Below, piece after piece: positions 33,841 to 47,983 of a stretch of 64,000 nt of DNA. A model generated the notes under the pieces. It saw nothing but the letters and a program-made list of their open reading frames with translations. It was not told where the DNA came from and did no database searches. How positions within the stretch are numbered: position 1 is the first letter of the stretch; each line of letters begins with the position of its first letter. Origin of the DNA: Cardiocondyla obscurior (lineage: Eukaryota > Arthropoda > Insecta > Hymenoptera > Formicidae); contig NC_091872.1 of the NCBI RefSeq assembly GCF_019399895.1, positions 4,720,395 to 4,784,394 on the forward strand, read 5' to 3'. Made by a program: the position numbers and the translations under genes.

Positions 33841-36800
33841 TTCACTCGCGGATAAATTCTATCTGTCGAACGTTCGTTGACTGTGCATGCCAGCACTCGT
33901 CGCACAGCCAGCTGCAATTAATCCATTTTATAGATGCTGACGATGTAAATGAAGTTTCCGGTCGAGTGTCCGGAGCGGGAAAAGAGTGAACGGAAAGCGC
34001 CGGTGCGGTGGAAAAGAGACATTGAACCGGCCCGTTCGATGCTCGTAAAAAAGACCGTGGCTTTAACCGCCCGGTTGTAAAACCCTCTGGAAGCAATTAA
34101 TAATAACCGCCCTTCGCAGTTCTCGCCCGAGCGATAAAGCGAGCTTCCCCGCCTTTTCGGCGCAATCGTACCGCAATGAGAGCATAAACGCCGCAAAAGA
34201 TGTTCCTTTCAACTTACTTCATTTACTGCGATTAAGTGTAGATCGATAGGCGACTGTATTTTTAACATTTAATTTATGTATAAGTATGTAATTGCTAACG
34301 CAATGTTTATCCAAAAATATCTGCGATCTCCTTATTAGGTAATAATATATTTGAACGTACGATGAATTTAACAAGTTTGGGGCTCGCGCGTTGAGAAATG
34401 CAACCGAGGACTCGCGATAACATATCGAGAGATCATTGAGCGATTGATGTGCCACGAAGAAATATCGAAATTACTCGGCTGGCGAGTTGCAACGACTTTC
34501 CACATGACGCTCGACCGGGTACGACGGGAGTTTTGTTTCGGGATGACGGAACACCGTTCACGGACAAATCGTAACGTCGTGTCGAGATATCGGAGGAAGC
34601 TCCTGTCGGCCTGCAGGCCTTTCTCGTCTTTTCCTGACTACCGGCGACCTTAGCCCGGTGATGGATGAGAGGACGCAGACTTCGCCGACAGCGCAATACC
34701 GTATCGGAGTAAGGGAAGACATGGACGCAACACGTGCAATTCGAAACGTTATACGTTTCCGCGTATATACGTTTCCACTGCGCGATATTGCCGCACCGAA
34801 TGGAATGAGATAGCGGTAGGTAATACGTAAAAGCCAAGAAGAAAGCAGTTTGTAAATACGCCCCGCGCCGAGGTAAGATTTCTTTGGGGCCTATCTCGAA
34901 AGGGACGGTATTTTATCGCGATTGCCTGTTACACCTCGAAGGCAAAGAAACCTTCGGCGCGACGACATCCTGGCGATTTTGTATTTTGCTAAGGTCTGGG
35001 ATAAGTGCTACGTAGTCTTACGTTTTATTCTATACGCGAATAATAAAATTGCAAATTTAATTCCTAGTTAAATTTATAATTAAAATTATTAATCAATTGT
35101 GGCATAATTTATCTCGAGATATGAAACAGATTCTCCGTCATCGTAAGAAAAGCACCCTTCTCCCTTCGCGTCGATCATTTGCAACGGAGTGAAATCAAAC
35201 ACCGGTTTTCATTGGATTCCTCCGCGAGTCTCGCAGACGCGAAATACTCCATCGGCTTCGTCAACTCCCTGTTTATTCTCAATTTACCGCGCCGAGAGGT
35301 GGAAATCGTGGCACGAGTTTACCGTGCAATTTTCGATCCTTTTCTCCACTGTCGTCTCACCATCCGCCACTGCCCCTTCCCCTCGCCCTTCTTTCGCCCA
35401 GCCATCCTCGTCGCAACAGCCTGCAGCAACACTCCCGTCCGTCACCCTCCATTATTTACCACTTCGAAACGTCGAAGATGCTTCTTTCCACTCTGGTGCT
35501 CGAAAAATTTCATCCGCAGTCTCTCCGGTTCCGGCACAGACGCGGGGAGGGTTCATAAAATTCGGCGACGATCTTAAATTACTGCGACGCGTTTGGCAAT
35601 TTATCGAGTGCCTTGCCGATTATTTGTGATGTAAATTGAATTGTAAATCTCGCGATACAAGCGAATCAACCGTAAAACGCGATGGAGATTAACAAACGCC
35701 ACTTAAAAAAATTTATCTTAAAAAAAAAAAAAAGAAAAAATAACGCAATTTTTCTTCTTTACTTTAAGACTTTATTAAAATAATTATTAGTACAGTAAGA
35801 ATTAGTACAGAAATCTCAATGAATGTAACTTAAAATTCCTTAACGCTATCCTCATTTTATCAACATTACTTTAGTAGTTTTTCTATCTAGATTCACATGT
35901 TTATTTCGCGGAAGTTTCCTCGAAAATCCGCATAATCCCACCCGTACTCGTATAGTTTGATAAGGATCGCGAAGAGACGAGAAAAGTATGCTCCTTTCCT
36001 TCTCCCTGAGAGGGAAGAAAGGCCCGGGGGTTGAGAGAATGCGCGGGGCAAGCGGGATATCCGCTTTGTCGCGCTGCCTCGCTCACATGTCGAAGTTATG
36101 AAAATTAATAAGAAAAATTGCCCATAAATTCGACGTCTTCTTCGCGGCCGCGCGTCCCGCAGCACCGGGCAGGGTAATAAAATTAGAATTATGTCGCGGT
36201 AGCCCGCGCGCGCCATCCTCCTCCCCGTAACCCACCCCTGGCTCTTTTCACGGCCAGACAACTCCGTACGAAGCGAGCGCACTGACAGCCGGGGGTTGAT
36301 AGCGTTTGTTAGCGGCGCCGGAATGTGTCCTCCCTTTTCCCCGCGGTTCTTAACGTATGAGTTATCTGCCAAGATTACAGCCATGTCTTACATCCAGGCT
36401 GCGCCTCCCCGTCAAGCGGAAGAACCTATGGTTATTAAATTCTGGGAGCACCTCCGATCCATTCCTCCCCTCCCTCCCTCCCTCCCGCCTCTTTTTCTTT
36501 GCCCGTCGTATCTTTCGTCGATCTCGCGCATGAAGGTTGACTTATCACCACGGCGACGATGCCGTGTAGAAAGAAAGCGGAGTTTCGCTAGCGGGCGGCG
36601 CGGGGAGGGTGCGTGACCGGGAACGAGATGCACAAGAATTTTTATGAATCCTTTTCATCGCGCACCCCAGCTCTCGAGTCTCGCGTAAAAAGAGGAAAAA
36701 CGCGCGATATGGCTCGATCGCAAAGTGAAGAAGGCGAAGTTCTTTTGCTTTCTTCCTTCAGGTTACTTATGGAGTTGGCGAATTTTTCTGCTCCCCGGTC

Positions 36801-39800
36801 TTCGGTTTACCTTTAATTCAGGCTGACTTTTACGCGATCACAATCGCTAGTTCTTCCTCTCCAATTTTAAGTTCGAGTGAGCATCGTCTTTTTTCACGTT
36901 GAGACAAAATTGCCACGTCAAACTTAACTTTTTTTCAACGTTATCCGGAAAATAATTATTTGCTCACATATTTTTAAACTGTGCAAATATTAATTATTAT
37001 GTAGTTAACAGAAATGTTACACCACTGTTCATATATTATGAAGGTTTCATTAAATATCACGCTTCTGAAAAATTATTCAAATATAAAAAAAGATTTTTTT
37101 AATAATTATTTATAAACATTATTTTTCAATTGCTCGATTCAAGTAGCTCAAAAATGAATAGAACTCTCGCACTTCTTATCACCACCCCTTCGTCTTATCT
37201 ATTTCCACCTTTTACTCGCAAGTATTTATGTCCACCACGGGCTTCGCTGATTGTGAAACCTCATTCCAGATCGAAATCATGAACGTCGGTGGCGTCGACG
37301 ACAAAAATACATACGTCAGTCGGGGAGTAGTCGTCGTTGCATATGCGGCGACCACAATCCTACCCTCGTGTGTGCATATACGCGTGCAATAATAGCGCAC
37401 GGCGGACGCGTCCGGCAGGTCGAAAGCGATGACGAGCTGCCAATCGTCGAGCAGCAATTTAGCCGCGAAACGAGGAACGAGTCAGTTGCCTGCGACCGCG
37501 AATAATCTCGGCCGTAGCAGATCCTCCGCGATCCGCGAGCCTGTATCTATCAATGCCGCGACGATAATCGAAAATCGCCGCTCGATCGACGAGGTCTTTA
37601 TTTCGGGCGGAGGGAGGAAACAACATGCGCGCGTGCTTTTCCCCCCCGATTGTTGTTTCGTACGCCGACGAGGCTATTAACTTCGACTATCGAAACAATT
37701 TGCGCATCTCGTATCTCGGCGTCATCGAAACGGCGTAATCATTTCGTAGTGGAATCATGTTCGAGCTGTATCTGCACTATTTTTTTTCTCCCCTATCCCC
37801 CTCATCCCCCCGCTCTAACTTTTATATTAACGAAACGCACACGGTCCAGCGAGACTTTTCTTCGCGCTGCCGGCTGAAGCGATACGTTCCAATTTTCGCA
37901 TCCATAATAAAACGAAACAAAAAAATAAAAAATTACTGAAAATGAAAGAAAAATATTTTCGTCGAAAAATAGATATTTTCTGCGGACTGTTTCCTCCATG
38001 AAAATACATGCAGAGGTCTGAAAGAACCATCTTCGCGCGATATGAAAAGTAATATCTAATTTGCCGATTAAAAGTGAGTTACTTCGGGTAATTTACGTTT
38101 TAAGATAAAACACATCGGAGGTTTGCAGGCTTCTAAGTAGCTTATCTTGATGACAATGAAGAAAAGAACTGTAAAACGTTTGTCGTGAAAAGCACGACGT
38201 CTTTCGCTTGCGTATTAATAATGAAGGCAGGGGGTAAAAAAAAGTCCGAAAGATGTTCTCTCTGTCGGATGATCCGCAGATAGCGAGATTCTCGAGGTAT
38301 TTTCTTATTTCCGACTCAGATTATCTGTCGAAATAAACGTTTTACCTTGCACGCCATGGATCATCCGCCAGTGACAGCTCGAGGCAATTAAAATTGAACG
38401 CAGGAGATAAAACCGGCAATTACGAAGTACTTCCTCGATATATCATTTACGATCTTCCGCGAGAGCGGAAATTAAAACTAGATAGATTCTACAGATGTGA
38501 CTCAACGTTCGTAATCCTTATCCATCCTTTGGACATTAATCGATCAAATTTTTCCCGTAGAACGCGCCTTTAATTTTACTTCTATTTATTAATTGAGGGA
38601 CACGCACTGTGCGGAGGTATAATGGCATGTAAATGTCTTCATAATGGGGCCGCAGATGTCTGAATCAATTTAGAAGATTTACTGGAGCGCACACACAAAT
38701 CCGGTATCTCTCTTGTGGTCTTACACGTCTCTCTCGTGCACGCGCCAAACAATCAGCACTTTCCGCGCTAGGGAAAAATCAACATTCTCGCGCTCGCTGT
38801 ATGCATGGCGATGATGTTAAAAGCGTGACGAACATATGTATGTACAAGCGAGATGATAAAGTCGTGCATCGGTGTGTAACGTATTCTCTCTCACATATTC
38901 ATTAGCCGCATTAGCGTTTGCTCCTCGTGGCGTTTACGTGCATAAATCGCTCGTCGCCGGGCGTTGTTTGCGAAGTAAAAAGGGGCGATAGCGTAAATTA
39001 AAAAAAAAAAAAAAAAAATAAAAGGGAAGACCAGAGGTTGTTTGCTCGCGATCGCTTACAGAATGCGGCGGTATATGCGAGCGGGACCGCGGGAAATCTG
39101 CTTTGTCGGCGTATCGAGTTTCCACGGTAAAAGCGCGCACCAAATTCGGCGTCGATTCGCTTTGAGGTACAGGTGCGGCAATGACGTTTAATAAATTCGC
39201 CGAGAAATTAACGCGCACGTTGCCCCGGCCGCTCGAAGCGTCAGCGCGGCGCGCCACGGCTGTCGTTTTCCCCGCTTTTCCTTCGGGCTTGACAGCCAAA
39301 TTAAATTGGCAGTCCGTGCCGGCGGTGCTTTTCGTCGCACTTTTGATAAGGCATCCGCCGATAAAGCCGACAAATTGATTCGCTGAGAGAAAAGTCAGCG
39401 ATGTGCTAATTAATTTTTACGCGCTGATATACGTTTGTCGTGGAAATGTTCGCGCAGAAGACAAACGTGATCAGAATTTCGTATAAAAAAATATAAAAAA
39501 AAATAAATATATATATATACATATACTACTCCGCGTGGGCTTATTTTAAGATACTTAACGAGATTCACGCGATAATTTCTGAGCGTAGCGAAAATACTAC
39601 TGCTAAGAGCTCTATTTCCTGACGAACGCGTTTTACACGTTCCGCCCACATCATTCCCGAGCTCCATCGCATCGCTCTTCCTTCGCTCAGGCTTTTAAAA
39701 AGCCCGTAATGCACGCGTATTATTCCGCGCTGACCATCCGGGGCTTTCGCATTCGGGACGGGATCCGGGACCGCGCCACCGGTGGAATCGCTTAGCTACC

Positions 39801-41560
39801 GTGGCACTCTCAATTTTCCCAAGCAGCAGCCCGTCTCGGGAAAGAGCATCCGGCCGCCGATAACGAATTCGTTTGCGAGCTACCGCCGCGCATATAACGA
39901 TTATTCAAATCGTCTCCTCCGTGAAACGTCAGGAGCTTCGCGGTATTGAAGGATCCTCTGGTGTCGCTCGCGTAAACGGGGACCCGGGGCGCAGACGAGA
40001 ACGGGGGGGTTGTAAGGCTCAATCGAGGAAGACGCAGCTTCCACCCACCCTTTCTGACTGAGTATCAACCGATCTGCGGTAGGCGACCCAGGCCATTAGG
40101 CAAAGCCTGTTGCCGTCTTCGCCCAACCTGGATCGTTCTCTCTCCCTTCATCTCCGCAAACCCCTCCGGTTCCCTCGTCGCCTTTACGTTGTGCGTCGAC
40201 GCCTTAACTGAAAAGGGTGAAGCACATGTTCCCCGCGGGATGCTTTTTGCATCCCCTCGCGGCGGAGGAGTTGCTGGAGGTTTCGCGAGCCTGCTAAGTC
40301 CGCCGCCGCAATCCGCGGCACGTGCGTTTCCAAGACTCAGTCCCCTTTCTTCGTGAGACAAGACGCGACGTTGTTCTCGTCAGGACCCGTGTCAGCATCC
40401 CGCGATTCGTTTACCCGGCTCTTTCTCTCTTGCACGCCTCGTCCTCGCTTTCGCGTGATAATTTCGATAGCGGTGCTCGCGCCCGCAGAGCGCCCGTTCA
40501 GCATCTCTCGCTCGAGATCGAGGGATATGATGCCGCGAGTAATTTACGATGCTTCGTGCACTCGCTTTAATATCTACGTTGTGTGTATAAATTATATATC
40601 TCTATGAATCATAAAAGCCATCAATGCACGAAATATCCTAGCAATTTAGAAAGAAGATTCGCCAAAGCGCACGAGCTGATTATTAAACATGCATCAGAAA
40701 TTTTGAGCGCATTAAGCAAATAAATTTTAATTAACCAAACTCCCATTATGTATTGTATAGAAGCTATCAAATTTTGTAACTCGCATAATAAGATCGTTAA
40801 TGATATTTTGCGTTAATGCTGCACAAAATTAGGTAATGAGGTAGAAATAATTGACGGGTAGACGCGCGGAGTACTAAAAGTCAATACAAGTCAGACGTCG
40901 CTGACCATCCTAATTAAGTCCTGTTTTGAGGTGCCCAACGTAATTCTCGTTAGGCCGCCCGCGATGTTTCACTTTTGTTATTCATGGGGAACATTTTCGG
41001 AAAAGGCCACGCCCGTCTGGACTCAATCCCGTTCAAATTTCCGGCCTCAAGGCACCTAAAGGAATTAGCATTCGATCTCGCCGTGCATGGCGGAACACCT
41101 CGTGGGAGCCGGCCACGGTGTTCAACGGAAAACTCTCATCGTCCCGTTTTCGTCGGGGTAGTGGCCATATCTTCTATATACGTTTCCGCGGCTTTACCCA
41201 TACGCGTATTAATTAAACAGAAATTGGAGCGAAAAAAAGGAAAAAAAAAAAAAAAAAAACAGAAAGGAAAATTCTTGATCCGAACACTGGCGGCAGCGTA
41301 ATCTTCGAGGCGGCTCGCATTTGCCTCGAATTTCGGCGGATTTACGACGCGGTGGTGGATTATTAAATAGACGAGGGGAAGAGTGAGAGAGGAGAAGAAG
41401 GAAATACGTCGGAGAGAAAAAGAAGGGGAAGAGAATGAGGTAGATACAGAACGATTCCCGTGTATCGATTCGTCGTGCAACAGCTTTTTCGTGTACCGAT
41501 TACTCTTTATAAATGCATGCGTATTAAATGAGATAAATCAATTCATCAGACGGGTCATAT
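33841..41560. other. Intergenic, GC-mixed, no supported gene
   Basis: GC-richer blocks at about 33850-34850, 35170-36850, 37200-37760 and 38930-40600 alternate with AT-rich blocks. The long open frames (for example 35893-36384 minus, 163 codons; 34433-34837 minus, 134 codons) look like products of low stop density in GC-rich DNA, with Arg/Ser-rich translations and no known motif. Promoters, enhancers or lncRNA cannot be excluded. Confidence 0.5.
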
Positions 41561-44500
41561 TAAACCAATATTAAATTTCTGCGCGCGGAAATTTTTATTT
41601 AATATCGAACAAAACGCAATCAACTGATGAATATTGTCATACTATGCGCTAATGACTGGATATATTAAGTTAATGTCTTTGAAATTTGTTAACTTAATAT
41701 TTTTTATTAATTCGACAAAAGAGCGCACAAAATTGTTACCAAGTGGAACAAAAAGACCTCGATCTTTTTCAAAATTAAATTAATGTAAAAATTTTTTTTT
41801 TTTTTATATCAATTTACAATCAATTAAACATTTTCGTTACGTGTAACTCGAGAACTATTAAATTTCGTTAATTTAATGCCATTAAACTTGTCAATATTAC
41901 CCGAAAAGTGATAATAAAATGGAAATAATCGATAACAATGGATGGGCAAAGTAATATTGGGTAGTATAAGCCAGATATACTGCTGATCGTGATCGGCTAA
42001 TTAACTAGTTTTAATTTTAAATACACTCATTTATTATTGTGTTATTCTTTTTGTATCAAGCAAGTCTTGGAAGTTAGAAATGCGATCGACTCGACCGCAT
42101 TACGCCAATCTTTTTTTTTTTCAGATAAGGCACATTTAATTTCTCTTATTATTTAGTTTCAACGGACTCGGTATAAATTACGAGCGCACTGGCGTGATTC
42201 GACGGCATAATCCGCGGAATCGAAAGGTGCCGGTCAGCTATGCGTAATGGTAGCAGGCGAGATAATGGCACGGTCCGTAGGACTGGTGCTAGGTAATAAT
42301 GTTGCCCTATCAGGCATCGATTAGGCCCTTTAAAGCACCGGCAATCGAGCATCGCCGGCTAAGCCGAGTGCCGGCTGCCCCTCATTAACCCGATTGCGCA
42401 AATTGAGAAATGATTATCGCGCGATTCCGTTAGAAACTTCTCGCAATCTGCGTTCATTTCCGATTAAAACTATATACCCTTTCGTAATTCTTATCCAACG
42501 AACGAGAATTAGTTGCAACAAATCAGCTGCACAGCTACGAACGCGACGAATTTTTGTCGCGCACGAAAACACCAATTATTTAAAAATAATTTTCAAAATA
42601 ATTTTGGAAGCGAGAAAATTTTTCGTTTAGCTCGCTATTCGAATCACTAACAATCTCAAACTTATATCCCAGAAGGCAAACGATGACAGCCACCTCAACC
42701 ACGTGATCTTTGGCTTCGGTTACTCAAATTTATAGCACGCTGACACGTTGGCGTGGTTTAAGCAGAAGCGACGTCTATCATATCGACGTAAAGTGGGTCT
42801 TAAATATTTCAGCGATACCCGCCGAACCTGACTACTTACCAGGTCCCCGGCCTAGGAAACTTCCGTTTCATGGAAACGCAACGTTACTCGAGCTTTCCAA
42901 AGTTATATCCCCATCGAGGCGGCTAATTTGCACGGCGACTCATTCCCGCTACTCGCGGCGACCTTTTCCCGCGTATCGCGAATCTTTCGCTCTTTTCGCT
43001 CTTTCGGGAGCAGAAAACTTCGACCTATGCTTTAAACAGCTCTTCTTAAATCGAGTTGGCATCAATCGAAAATTAAAGAGACGTTTCGGTTTCCACGCCG
43101 ACCAGAATTCTCTGGCAAGAGGGAACGTTTCCTAACTCTGTTACGACGGTGACTATTAAAAGGATCGCGAAACAATCGTGCGAATAATTACGACGATCTT
43201 CGTTGAGGACAGCAATGAAGACCGCTCACATTTGGCCGTCGAATAATTTTCTTTTTCGCAACAAACGGCAAACGACGTTTCGTGTTTCCCGTGTATTAAT
43301 GTAAATGAGCTATGAACGCCCATTCAGTGTACGTCGGTCGCACGAAACATGGTAGCGAGTCGGTTTGGAAGGGTGGCTATCGGAGCAAGGGTGGTGAATG
43401 CGGTTGGACAGATCGACGGTGGAGATAAAGGTGAAACCGTTGCCTGACACCGAATGACGATGAAACGATATAATTAATGAAAGCTAATCCTGTTGGGATC
43501 ATAATTAATCCGATATCCGTCGTCGAGCTAGCAGTTAAAAAACGTAATACGTAGATACATACGTAAATCTATACTTAGTATTATTAATGGAACTCTTTTT
43601 TTTTTCCTGTTGCTAAATGTAAAATAATGCGAGATATTTCAAAACCCTTCACAATGCTCTTAAACAAAATAACGCATTAATAAGACACAAGTAAATAAAG
43701 AGTTAAAAAAAATATTAAATTTTTAAAAACGATTTAACTGATAAAATATATAATGCATTTAAATAGATTTAATATGTAATAACTGTTTAAATAATAACGA
43801 AAACAAATTTCTGTTCAACTGTTCGAATTAATTAATTAAATTGTTTAATAAATTTTTTCTTATAAAGCTTAAATAAATGAAATAAAAAGCTTAATGAAGT
43901 TAATATATATTTTACAAAACTATATAATTCAGTAAATTACTTTATGTAGAAAAAATACTGTTTAATTAACTTCTTATATTATTAACTGTTTAATTTATCG
44001 CTCTTTTAATCTGTAACGTACAATATTCACAGATTTTATTAAATATTTAAAAAAATGTATTAAAATATTCTATAAAAATGTTTTACGAATTTCTGTTGAA
44101 ATCCCGTAGAAATCTCGAATTTTAAGCGAACAAGACATAAAAATTGTGCGTTTAGACCTGTAACTAGAGAATTATTTGTATCGTCGTAATATGTGCCCCT
44201 TCCTATGCAAAAAAAAAACCCACGAATGTCCAGGAAAAGTAGCAAACAGCAAGAAACAAAAATGCAGGACATACACATGCGAACCGGCGGGGTGTCCATC
44301 CCCATGAGGTGCATACATTGCACGCACAACACTCGCGGGGATACATATTGAAACGGGGAGGGGGAGGGGGACCAAGGTGGGCTGGAACGATGTGCGGCGG
44401 GGTACAGCGGGGTCACGGGAATCGCGAGTTATGAATTAACTGTCACCGCGTTTTTGATTTGTGATGTCTCTGCCGTTTCGTCGCGCTATACCGCTTCGCT

Positions 44501-46260
44501 CTCCTTTTCTTTTTCTTCACGCTCGCCGGCTGACGCGATCTATTTCTCCTCCTTTCTTTTCTAAGGTAATTCCTTGCTTTTCGGGCGCCACCCTCTCTTC
44601 TGTTCTCCCTATGATTTGCCTTCGTTTGATTGATTGCACTAGATCGAGTTCGATTTCAGCACACGGCATCTCCATCAGTTTCTTTCGCTTTTTAAAAAAA
44701 ATTTTTATTATAATAACGACCCTTCTACGAATATCTTTCTCTTTTTCGCACTCTTTCTGTTTTTTTTTTATCCCTTGTCTAATCGTAGTGCTAATAATAG
44801 TATTATCGTTCGCAAACTTGTCACCGATGTTCTCTTCCGCGCCGACTTTCGTTTCTCTGATCTGTCGATCTTCTGGCGGGAAGTTAACGACCCGATTTGA
44901 CACGGCGGATGTGGGAATAATCCGGATGTCAGCGACCATACGATTCGGGTATAAAAATTTTTCAATCTGCAGAAGTACCTCCGCGGTGGTCTATTGCGAG
45001 CGCCGGTGCAACACACGTATGTTGTATAATTAATTTTCTCTCCTCTATCACAGGTGCGCATTCGCACTGCCGGCGATGGCTCTAATAAGTTTAGCGTGTG
45101 CAATTTACGAGTCGCAATACGAAATAAATCGCGACGTTGAAATTTGTTTATAAAGGCAAATTAAAAAGAAAAATGTAAAACAGAAATTTACAAGTAAATA
45201 ATGTGACTAAAATACGTCGGTTAAATTAAGCAATTAAATTTTAATATCGCAAATATAATCTTATTATTTATATGTCGATTGAAGGCTTCCGAGTTCTTTC
45301 GTGCCGGGGGCACGTATACGAATGTTAGATAGCAGTGTTCGTGAGGGAGCAAGAAGGCATGATTGATAGTGCTAAGGCACACACTTCGCACGAAGTTTAG
45401 ACTTTATCAGTGAACTTATCACCGAAGGCGCGACTCGCCTCTTCTTCTATCCCGTCCGGCTGCGTCTTCGCCGTCAACCTACAAAATATCCGCCTCACGC
45501 CTCCCCCTCTCCTATCCTAATTAATTTAGTTAATTATCCGGGCGGGCTTGAAGCCGTACCGGTAAAGTACTCCGAACGTACGGCCAATCTTCTATCTTCT
45601 CCGCCGATAAAACCTTAGCTAGATGCATGGTTCGTGCGGGCGCATCCAGTTTCGATATAGACGTCGATACAAACGACGAAGAGTCGCCGTAAATTCGTTT
45701 CTCAAATGCCTGTACGCATTGTTTCGCGCATGGAGAACGAGGTATCGTCTTTCCGTTATCGCTCCTAAAATGCCAAAAGCAAAGCACTGCCTACAATCTT
45801 ACTAATGAAAATGGTTCTTTCATCGAGGATAGTGCTCTTCTCATTGGAGTTCGAACGCTTGTGGTATTTTCTTCGTGAATTTCAACGAACACGAAGACGG
45901 CCCTTGTAATTCTCAATTTAATTAATAAAAACGTACAAAGTAGTCGTTGTACAGTTTTCATATGGAACAGATACTTTTTATTTTTGTGTTTTTTTTTTTT
46001 TCTATATTTCATCACTAATATTAATCGACAGTGAAAAAGTACGTGCCGGTAAAAATGACACCTTTTACTAGTATTACTCTTCTTTCCAATTCATCAAACG
46101 AACGTGTAATCTTATTTGTCCTTTTAATTTTACTTATATTTTATACCGTTAAAAACCAAGCCAAGCCAAAAAAATCGTGCAAAAGCACACAACGTTTTTA
46201 ATTATTTCTATTCTATTGTTCTAATTTTTTTTTTTTTTTTTTTGTAAAAGTTCTCCATTT
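41561..46260. other. Intergenic, no supported gene
   Basis: AT-rich at 41560-42130 and 43560-44090. A non-repetitive GC-moderate block at 42140-42400 lacks long frames and has the texture of conserved noncoding DNA. Open frames at 44461-45033 (plus) and 44517-44939 (minus) overlap on opposite strands, span poly-A/T runs and match nothing known. Confidence 0.45.
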
Positions 46261-47961
46261 TGAAAGGGGCATAAACAGAGCGGAGCTGCAATTCAGAAGT
46301 GAAAGCCTCGGTCTCGCCGGCTCGTTTAATGTTAATTACATGGCGCATAGCGAGCTATGGCGCGGTATGGGTGGCACTCTCAAGATAATTCGATGCAATT
46401 TGTCCTGCAACCTCTGAAGGCAGTTCAGCTGAAAAGGGATAAAGGCTACTTTCTACACTCGACGACGATTATCGAGCGGTTTTAATAATTAATTTCATAA
46501 CGACGTCGTTAAAGTTCCGCTCGTCGTTGATGCTTAAAGATCAGTTTAATTTTGCGACCCTTCTAAAGTTTCGCGTTCCCGTTGCGATGCGCGTCCCGTT
46601 CTTCGTCTCCCTTCCTTGAGAGCCGTGGTATTTATAGAGGATAATTGTCATCGCTACGATTCATCTCCCTTTAAGTTTTCCACGACGCCGTAATGAAATA
46701 CCGTTGTGCCTATGTTCGTGAAAAATTTGTGCCGGCAGACGCCGCCAATTTTCCTAGCTTAACCCAAAATTGTGACGTGGAAAAGTATCTCGGAATTTCA
46801 TTTCCGCTCGTGATGCAATTTGTTTCGCACGATGCCTCTCTCAGTTCGATGCTATCACGACGTCACGACGATACGTTCTTATTTTTATTTTTACCAGCGA
46901 CTCTCGCCGTAAAATATCCGCAAAAATTTTCTGCAGCCCGCCTTGTTACGGTGATCCAAGAGCGCGTAAAGTTTGCACCTAATTCTCCCGGAAGTCATAT
47001 TTCAGCGAGTCGTGAGTTCCGCCGAACCAATAGTCGGCAATCGATGGCATGCCTCGCGCGGAGTACGGCGCTCGTTCAAGACGATGTCGGCAAGTTAGCC
47101 CCTACCTCGCGACCGGAAAGGGTGAAAGAGGAGCCCGCTCGGGAGATGAGGCGGAGTACGAGCGTAAGGGGAGAGAAATAATGCGAGCGCCGCTGGAAAG
47201 CGGTGTCCGACAAAATTACAATTTGGGGGATGTAATTCCGCTCTGGAGAAATGGCCTCCACATACCGCGCGCGGCGGGGGCGAGGACGAATAGTTGGATG
47301 AGGGGTGCAAGTAGGTAGGTGGGAGGCACGGCGTTGAAGGTGGGAGAGATTTATCAACAGCTCGTTCCGCACTAACTAGACGCCGGAAACTCGAAAGATA
47401 TTGCATCAGCGAGGCGATGATAGTGCCACGACGACTGGCATTAAATTGCATCCGGCCGTTGCAGGAATTTAGCCGCCATTACGGCGTCCCTCGTCTAACT
47501 CCCCCGCCGTGTGTACGCCTTCCTGCTACTTTCTGCACACCTCTTCCACACACGGCGACGTGGATGCGAACGATTCATCAGACGTCGCTGCGACGTCGGG
47601 GCTGAATATTAACTAGGCTTTTATTTATTGGCTGCGCGAGGATATTAATAACGCTATATAATAAATAATAAGGGGAATATAAAAATGGTCGCGTAACAAT
47701 GGCTGAAGGCAGATTTAAAGAGAGGCGACGTAATTAACGACGAGAAACATAATTTGCGCGGGGCTTGATCGAGCGGCTGGCAAAGGGATTAACGCGCGCT
47801 CACGGAGATTGGACTTGTCGAAGCAGACGCTATCGGAGTTATTCCCGCGAAGATTCATGAATGTTTACTTCAAGTCGCGCCGTAAGTTCGTACTCGTGCA
47901 AGGTGGATCTATTCGTTTGTCTTCCGCCCGCCAGTGTAAATCATTAGATTTACGGCCGCCG

Positions 47962-47983
47962 ACGTTACGTACGTACGTAACGT
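47962..47983. repeat. Perfect 22-bp palindrome
   Basis: ACGTTACGTAC followed by its exact reverse complement GTACGTAACGT with no spacer. Its core is a run of ACGT units. Confidence 0.85.

Noticed and set aside
35893..36384. 163-codon open frame, minus strand
   Set aside because: Arg/Ser/Pro-rich translation in GC-rich DNA with no motif; overlapping frames on the same strand are equally open. Looks like low stop-codon density.
44461..45033. 190-codon open frame, plus strand, the longest here
   Set aside because: Spans poly-T/A tracts, hydrophobic Phe/Ile/Ser-rich translation, and a 140-codon frame on the opposite strand overlaps it. No family resemblance.
46693..47181. 162-codon open frame, plus strand
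   Set aside because: No recognisable domain; other frames in the same GC-rich block are equally open.
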